A DNA stretch of 64,000 bases from Flammeovirga kamogawensis (GTDB lineage: Bacteria; Bacteroidota; Bacteroidia; Cytophagales; Flammeovirgaceae), in the NCBI RefSeq assembly GCF_018736065.1, contig NZ_CP076129.1:1240001-1304000 (forward strand), written 5' to 3'. Each line of letters starts with the position of its first letter. Position 1 is the stretch's first letter. The translations under genes were made by a program, and so were the position numbers. The notes below the pieces were generated by a model. That model ran no database searches. It was not told the origin of the DNA and worked only from the letters and a program-made list of their open reading frames with translations. Below, in pieces: positions 60,863 to 64,000 of the stretch.

Positions 60863-62935
60863 ATGTCAATTAGAAAGTTAATTACAACATTGATATTAGG
60901 AAGTACACTTTCTTCATGTCAATTATTCGATAGTTATAAAGAAACAGATGTAGTGCTCTCATCACCGGGTAATCATTTAGAATTAACGTTTAAAATGATA
61001 GATGGAGCACCAAAATACGAAGTTACATTCGATAACGAGCCAATTATCTCAACTTCTGATTTAGGTTTTGTATTGAAAGACCAACCTAATTTATTAGACA
61101 ATTTTGAGGTTGTAGATATTAAAGAAAAATCTATTGATGAAAAATGGGAAACGATATGGGGGCAAAGTAAAGAGGTTGATAATAACTATAATGAGTTAAC
61201 TGTTTTTCTTAAAGAGAAATCTAAAAAGCCAAGAGAAATGCAACTTATTTTTAGAGCTTTTGATGATGGATTAGGTTTTAGATATTTTATTCCTACTCAA
61301 GAAAATATTTCTAAAATAGAAATCATGTCGGAAGAAACGACATTCAATTTAGTAGACAATTACAAAGTATGGTACCAACCATGTGACACAATTGTTTCTA
61401 ATTGGGAGCATGGGTTTGATACATATGAACGTCTTTATGAAAAAGCACAAGTTACAGAGGTTAAAACGTTAATGCATACACCTGCTACTTTTGAAACAAA
61501 AAGCGGAGATTATGTGAGTATTCACGAAGCAAACCTTACAGATTACTCTACCATGACGTTGGATAGAGGTACTAAAGGTACATCATTTGAATCTTACTTA
61601 GTTCCATGGCCTGACGGTGTGAAAGTAAAAAGAACTACACCAATGTACACACCTTGGAGAACTGTTCAAGTAGGGCACAACCCTGGTGATCTTGTAGAAT
61701 CAAATATCATTTTAAATTTAAATGAACCAAATAAAATAGAAGATGTCTCTTTTATAAAACCTATGAAATATTTAGGAGTTTGGTGGGAAATGCACATGAA
61801 TAAATCTACTTGGGAACAAGGTCCAAACCATGGAGCAAATACAGAAAATACAAAAAAATATATCGATTTTGCGGCATCAAATGGTCTTGGAGGAGTATTA
61901 GTAGAAGGTTGGAACAAAGGATGGGAAGACTGGATTACAAACCCTAATTTCAATTTTGTAGAGCCTTATTCTGATTACGATTTAAAATATTTAGCAAGTT
62001 ATGCCAAAGAAAAGGGAGTAGAATTAATAGGTCATCATGAAACAAGTGGTGATATTTTAACCTACGAAAATCAGATGGATGATGCTTTTGATCTTCTTGA
62101 AAAGAATGAAATGAACGCATTAAAAACAGGTTATGTAGGCAAAATTAGAGCAGAAGAAGAAGGTCAACATCACCATGGTCAGTATATGGTGAACCATTAC
62201 AGAAAGGTATTAGAAACGGCAGCTAAACATAAAGTTTGTGTTGTAGCACATGAACCAATAAAGCCAACGGGAATTCGTAGAACCTATCCAAATATGTTAA
62301 GTAGAGAAGCTATGCGTGGTATGGAATATAATGCTTGGAGTGATGGAAACCCAGCAAGTCATACTACAATTCTACCATTTACTATGGGTTTAGGTGGTCC
62401 GTTAGATTATACGCCAGGTATTTTTCAGACAAATTTTGACAAATACAGAAAAGGAAATTCTACTCATACTACAGTGGCAAATCAGTTGGCTTTATATGTA
62501 GTATTGTATAGTCCTGTGCAGATGGCAGCCGATTTACCAGAACATTACGAAGGAAACCCAGCGTTTCAGTTTATTAGAGAAGTTCCAACAGATTGGGAAG
62601 AGTCTAAGGTGTTAACTGCAGATATTGGAGAGTACGTGGCGGTGGCTAGAAAAGATAGAAAAAGCAACGATTGGTATATAGGAGCAATTACAAACGAAGA
62701 GAAAAGAGCATTAGAAATTCCTATCGATTTCTTAGAAGATGGGAAAGAATATATTGCAGAAATCTATGCAGATGGAACAAATGCAAGCTATAAAGTAAAT
62801 GCTACTGATGTGGACATTAAAAAAGTAAAAATTAGAAACGGAGAACACCTTTCTATGCATTTAGCAGAGGGAGGCGGACAAGCAATACGAATACATGAAG
62901 CAACTACTGGAAAATATGTATCTATGACTGAATAA
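60863..62935 (+). CDS. GH97 family glycoside hydrolase, lipoprotein
   Basis: 690 residues, the usual GH97 size. A lipobox-like LSSC lies at residues 16-19. The N-terminal beta-super-sandwich (SSPGNHLELTFKMIDGAPKYEV, FRAFDDGLGFRYFIP) is followed by the TIM barrel (YLGVWWEMHM, GVLVEGWNKGWEDWI) and a short C-terminal beta domain. The motif VVAHEPIKPTGIRRTYPNML contains E464, in the place of a base Glu in inverting SusB-type enzymes; the retaining alpha-galactosidase subgroup differs here. An inverting alpha-glucosidase is therefore the best guess. It is calcium-dependent in known members. It is the last gene of the PUL operon, 15 bp after the GH71/99-like gene and before a strong terminator. Confidence 0.88.
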   Translation: MSIRKLITTLILGSTLSSCQLFDSYKETDVVLSSPGNHLELTFKMIDGAPKYEVTFDNEPIISTSDLGFVLKDQPNLLDNFEVVDIKEKSIDEKWETIWGQSKEVDNNYNELTVFLKEKSKKPREMQLIFRAFDDGLGFRYFIPTQENISKIEIMSEETTFNLVDNYKVWYQPCDTIVSNWEHGFDTYERLYEKAQVTEVKTLMHTPATFETKSGDYVSIHEANLTDYSTMTLDRGTKGTSFESYLVPWPDGVKVKRTTPMYTPWRTVQVGHNPGDLVESNIILNLNEPNKIEDVSFIKPMKYLGVWWEMHMNKSTWEQGPNHGANTENTKKYIDFAASNGLGGVLVEGWNKGWEDWITNPNFNFVEPYSDYDLKYLASYAKEKGVELIGHHETSGDILTYENQMDDAFDLLEKNEMNALKTGYVGKIRAEEEGQHHHGQYMVNHYRKVLETAAKHKVCVVAHEPIKPTGIRRTYPNMLSREAMRGMEYNAWSDGNPASHTTILPFTMGLGGPLDYTPGIFQTNFDKYRKGNSTHTTVANQLALYVVLYSPVQMAADLPEHYEGNPAFQFIREVPTDWEESKVLTADIGEYVAVARKDRKSNDWYIGAITNEEKRALEIPIDFLEDGKEYIAEIYADGTNASYKVNATDVDIKKVKIRNGEHLSMHLAEGGGQAIRIHEATTGKYVSMTE

Positions 62936-62960
62936 TTAATTATAATATTTGAGCTGATCA

Positions 62961-62990
62961 AAGGCCTCCTTCTTAAGGGGGCTTTTTTTT
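62961..62990 (+). terminator. Rho-independent terminator of the second PUL operon
   Basis: GCCTCCTT pairs with AAGGGGGC (one T-G pair), followed by eight T. Confidence 0.9.
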
Positions 62991-63174
62991 GTTGGTTACG
63001 ATTTTATAAGGGAAGATCAAGATTAGATAAGAAGTTTCAGGCTACTATCTATAAAACAGTATTTGATATCCAAACTTAAATTGAAGGTTATGAAATACAA
63101 TGTATTCATTCCGTTAGTAACTGATCATAATTTAAATCAAAGTACCTCTATTGATTACTAATTTATTGTTTTTT

Positions 63175-63213
63175 GAGGGTGAAAAATAGGACAAATGTCG
63201 ATTTATTACCCTC
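63175..63213 (+). promoter_or_regulatory. Box A of the shared PUL control element, copy 2
   Basis: A 39-bp block opening GAGGGT and closing ACCCTC, an inverted repeat, with GAAAAATA and CAAATGTC inside. It matches copy 1 (53012-53050) at 31 of 39 positions without gaps. Confidence 0.65.
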
Positions 63214-63319
63214 AAAACACTACTAATCTCAAGAAAGCTCTTTTCCTTCTACTTTATCTTAAAAACCTTATTGAGATAGCAGAAATGGCTGTTTTTCATC
63301 AAATGTAAGGAGAGTAAAA

Positions 63320-63400
63320 TAGGTGTAGTCTTAAAATTACCCCTTAGAGTGTCTTATTTACACCTAATAAAATGAGGGATCCCGTAAAATTGTAATACCC
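63320..63400 (+). promoter_or_regulatory. Box B dyad plus box C, copy 2
   Basis: TAGGTGTA (63320-63327) and TACACCTA (63359-63366) form a perfect 8-bp inverted repeat, enclosing CTTAAA, CCCCTTA and AGTGTCTT. Box C, TCCCGTAAAATTGTAA, follows from 63380. Box A to box B spacing is 145 bp here and 149 bp in copy 1. Confidence 0.65.
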
Positions 63401-63572
63401 TAATCAAGCAAATCGCGAAGTTTGAAGAGGGTAAACAAATGAATGAATCATTTACTAGTATGAAATAATAAAGCAATCTATTTATCCAACTATTGTAAGC
63501 ATTACTGGCCTTACAAAAACTAATAAAATTACTTTTTACGTTGATGGGCAACCATCATTAGATTTATATTTT

Positions 63573-64000
63573 ATGAAGAAGATATTACAAAAGATAGTAT
63601 TCTTAGCGGTATTAATTACTCCGTGTTTTGTTTTCGGACAAGAAGAAACAATTGATCAAACCATGTACATTGATTTTGGTCCAAATGATGAGACGAATGG
63701 AGATGAAACCTCAGGTGAAGATACAAATGGTAATTATTGGACCAATGTAACGAACGCACTTTCTAGTGGAGATCCAATTACTATTCTAAATGCATTAAAT
63801 GAAGATACGGGAATTAGTTTACAACTTGAGACTACATTTGGGAAAAATGGTAAAAACCATGGTGGATTAAAAACGCCAGAAGAAGCTAAACTAGCAGAAT
63901 TAGCAATTGCTACTGCTACTCAAGATTATTTCTTTACAAGTGGTACTTGTGGTATTAGATTATCTGGGTTTGATAAAGATAAGCAATACAGATTTACAGC
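63573..64000 (+). CDS. Secreted protein, N-terminal fragment (3' end outside window)
   Basis: About 142 residues are visible before the window ends. A Sec signal peptide (MKKILQKIVFLAVLITPCFV, ending FGQ) is followed by a beta-rich domain that begins MYIDFGPNDETNGDE and continues NGNYWTNVTNALSSGD. This YIDFG-type domain is common near the start of large secreted Bacteroidota proteins and is often followed by fibronectin, carbohydrate-binding or T9SS domains. The function cannot be told from this part. Upstream lies the same composite element as before the PUL operon, so it is probably induced by the same glycan through the hybrid regulator. It may be an extracellular glycan-binding or degrading protein. 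Confidence 0.78.
   Translation, partial: MKKILQKIVFLAVLITPCFVFGQEETIDQTMYIDFGPNDETNGDETSGEDTNGNYWTNVTNALSSGDPITILNALNEDTGISLQLETTFGKNGKNHGGLKTPEEAKLAELAIATATQDYFFTSGTCGIRLSGFDKDKQYRFT

Larger units (their letters stand above)
62991..63572. promoter_or_regulatory. Upstream control region of the last gene
   Basis: It holds the second copy of the composite control element (63175-63213 and 63320-63400). The rest shows no ORF of coding character and no other hairpin. Confidence 0.6.

Noticed and set aside
63354-63551. Minus-strand ORF before the last gene
   Set aside because: It overlaps the box B/box C region, has no family features and is in AT-rich DNA where chance ORFs are common.

Overview
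The window is AT-rich DNA from a member of the Bacteroidota. The evidence is two complete SusC/SusD pairs, a hybrid two-component (one-protein) regulator, type IX secretion (T9SS) sorting domains, many lipoproteins, and start sites without clear Shine-Dalgarno sequences. The density of carbohydrate-active enzymes suits a marine or otherwise free-living polysaccharide degrader such as Flammeovirga or a relative. That genus-level guess comes from overall impression only. No rRNA, tRNA or CRISPR array was seen.

Region 1 (1-22.9 kb) starts with the tail of a T9SS-secreted protein and a small lipoprotein. A polysaccharide utilisation locus (PUL) follows. GH31 and a LacZ-type GH2 lie on the minus strand. 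Divergently on the plus strand lie SusC, SusD, a second LacZ-type GH2, a NahK-like N-acetylhexosamine 1-kinase, a DUF5077/DUF3472-type lipoprotein, a ROK repressor and a GalT-like nucleotidylyltransferase. Kinase plus uridylyltransferase resembles the bifidobacterial lacto/galacto-N-biose route, so the glycan may contain GalNAc or GlcNAc beside galactose. tdh and kbl (threonine to glycine) close the region.

Region 2 (23-29.7 kb) holds housekeeping and accessory genes: an unannotated-size 43-residue membrane protein, an iron alcohol dehydrogenase, an NmrA-like protein, a beta-barrel protein, a chloramphenicol-acetyltransferase-like protein and a YecH-like metal-binding protein. It also holds an apparently intact IS3-family element (27735-29117) with inverted ends, a 3-bp TAT target repeat and two in-frame A-AAA-AAG slip sites.

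Region 3 (29.7-34.6 kb) holds a secreted GH5 with a C-terminal carbohydrate-binding module, a leaderless GH109-like protein, and a divergent Tat-exported GH109 protein of the alpha-N-acetylgalactosaminidase family. This is a second hint of GalNAc-containing substrates.

Region 4 (34.7-48.6 kb) is mixed: a paralogue of the first lipoprotein, a VOC protein, aquaporin, a second 43-residue membrane protein, a sialate-O-acetylesterase-like protein whose nucleophile position is Asp, a peroxiredoxin-like protein divergent from an AraC regulator, a beta-barrel protein, an alpha/beta hydrolase, an ABC1/UbiB kinase-like protein, and a T9SS cargo protein with a Lys-Gly hinge encoded by GGTAAA repeats.

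Region 5 (48.6-64 kb) is a second PUL: a hybrid two-component regulator on the minus strand, then a PKD lipoprotein with two tandem copies of an unrecognised domain, SusC, SusD, a GH71/99-like lipoprotein and a GH97 lipoprotein. The likely substrate is an alpha-glucan or alpha-mannan. A composite regulatory element (two dyads about 147 bp apart) lies before the PKD gene and again before the truncated secreted protein at the right edge. It probably marks a regulon controlled by the adjacent hybrid regulator.
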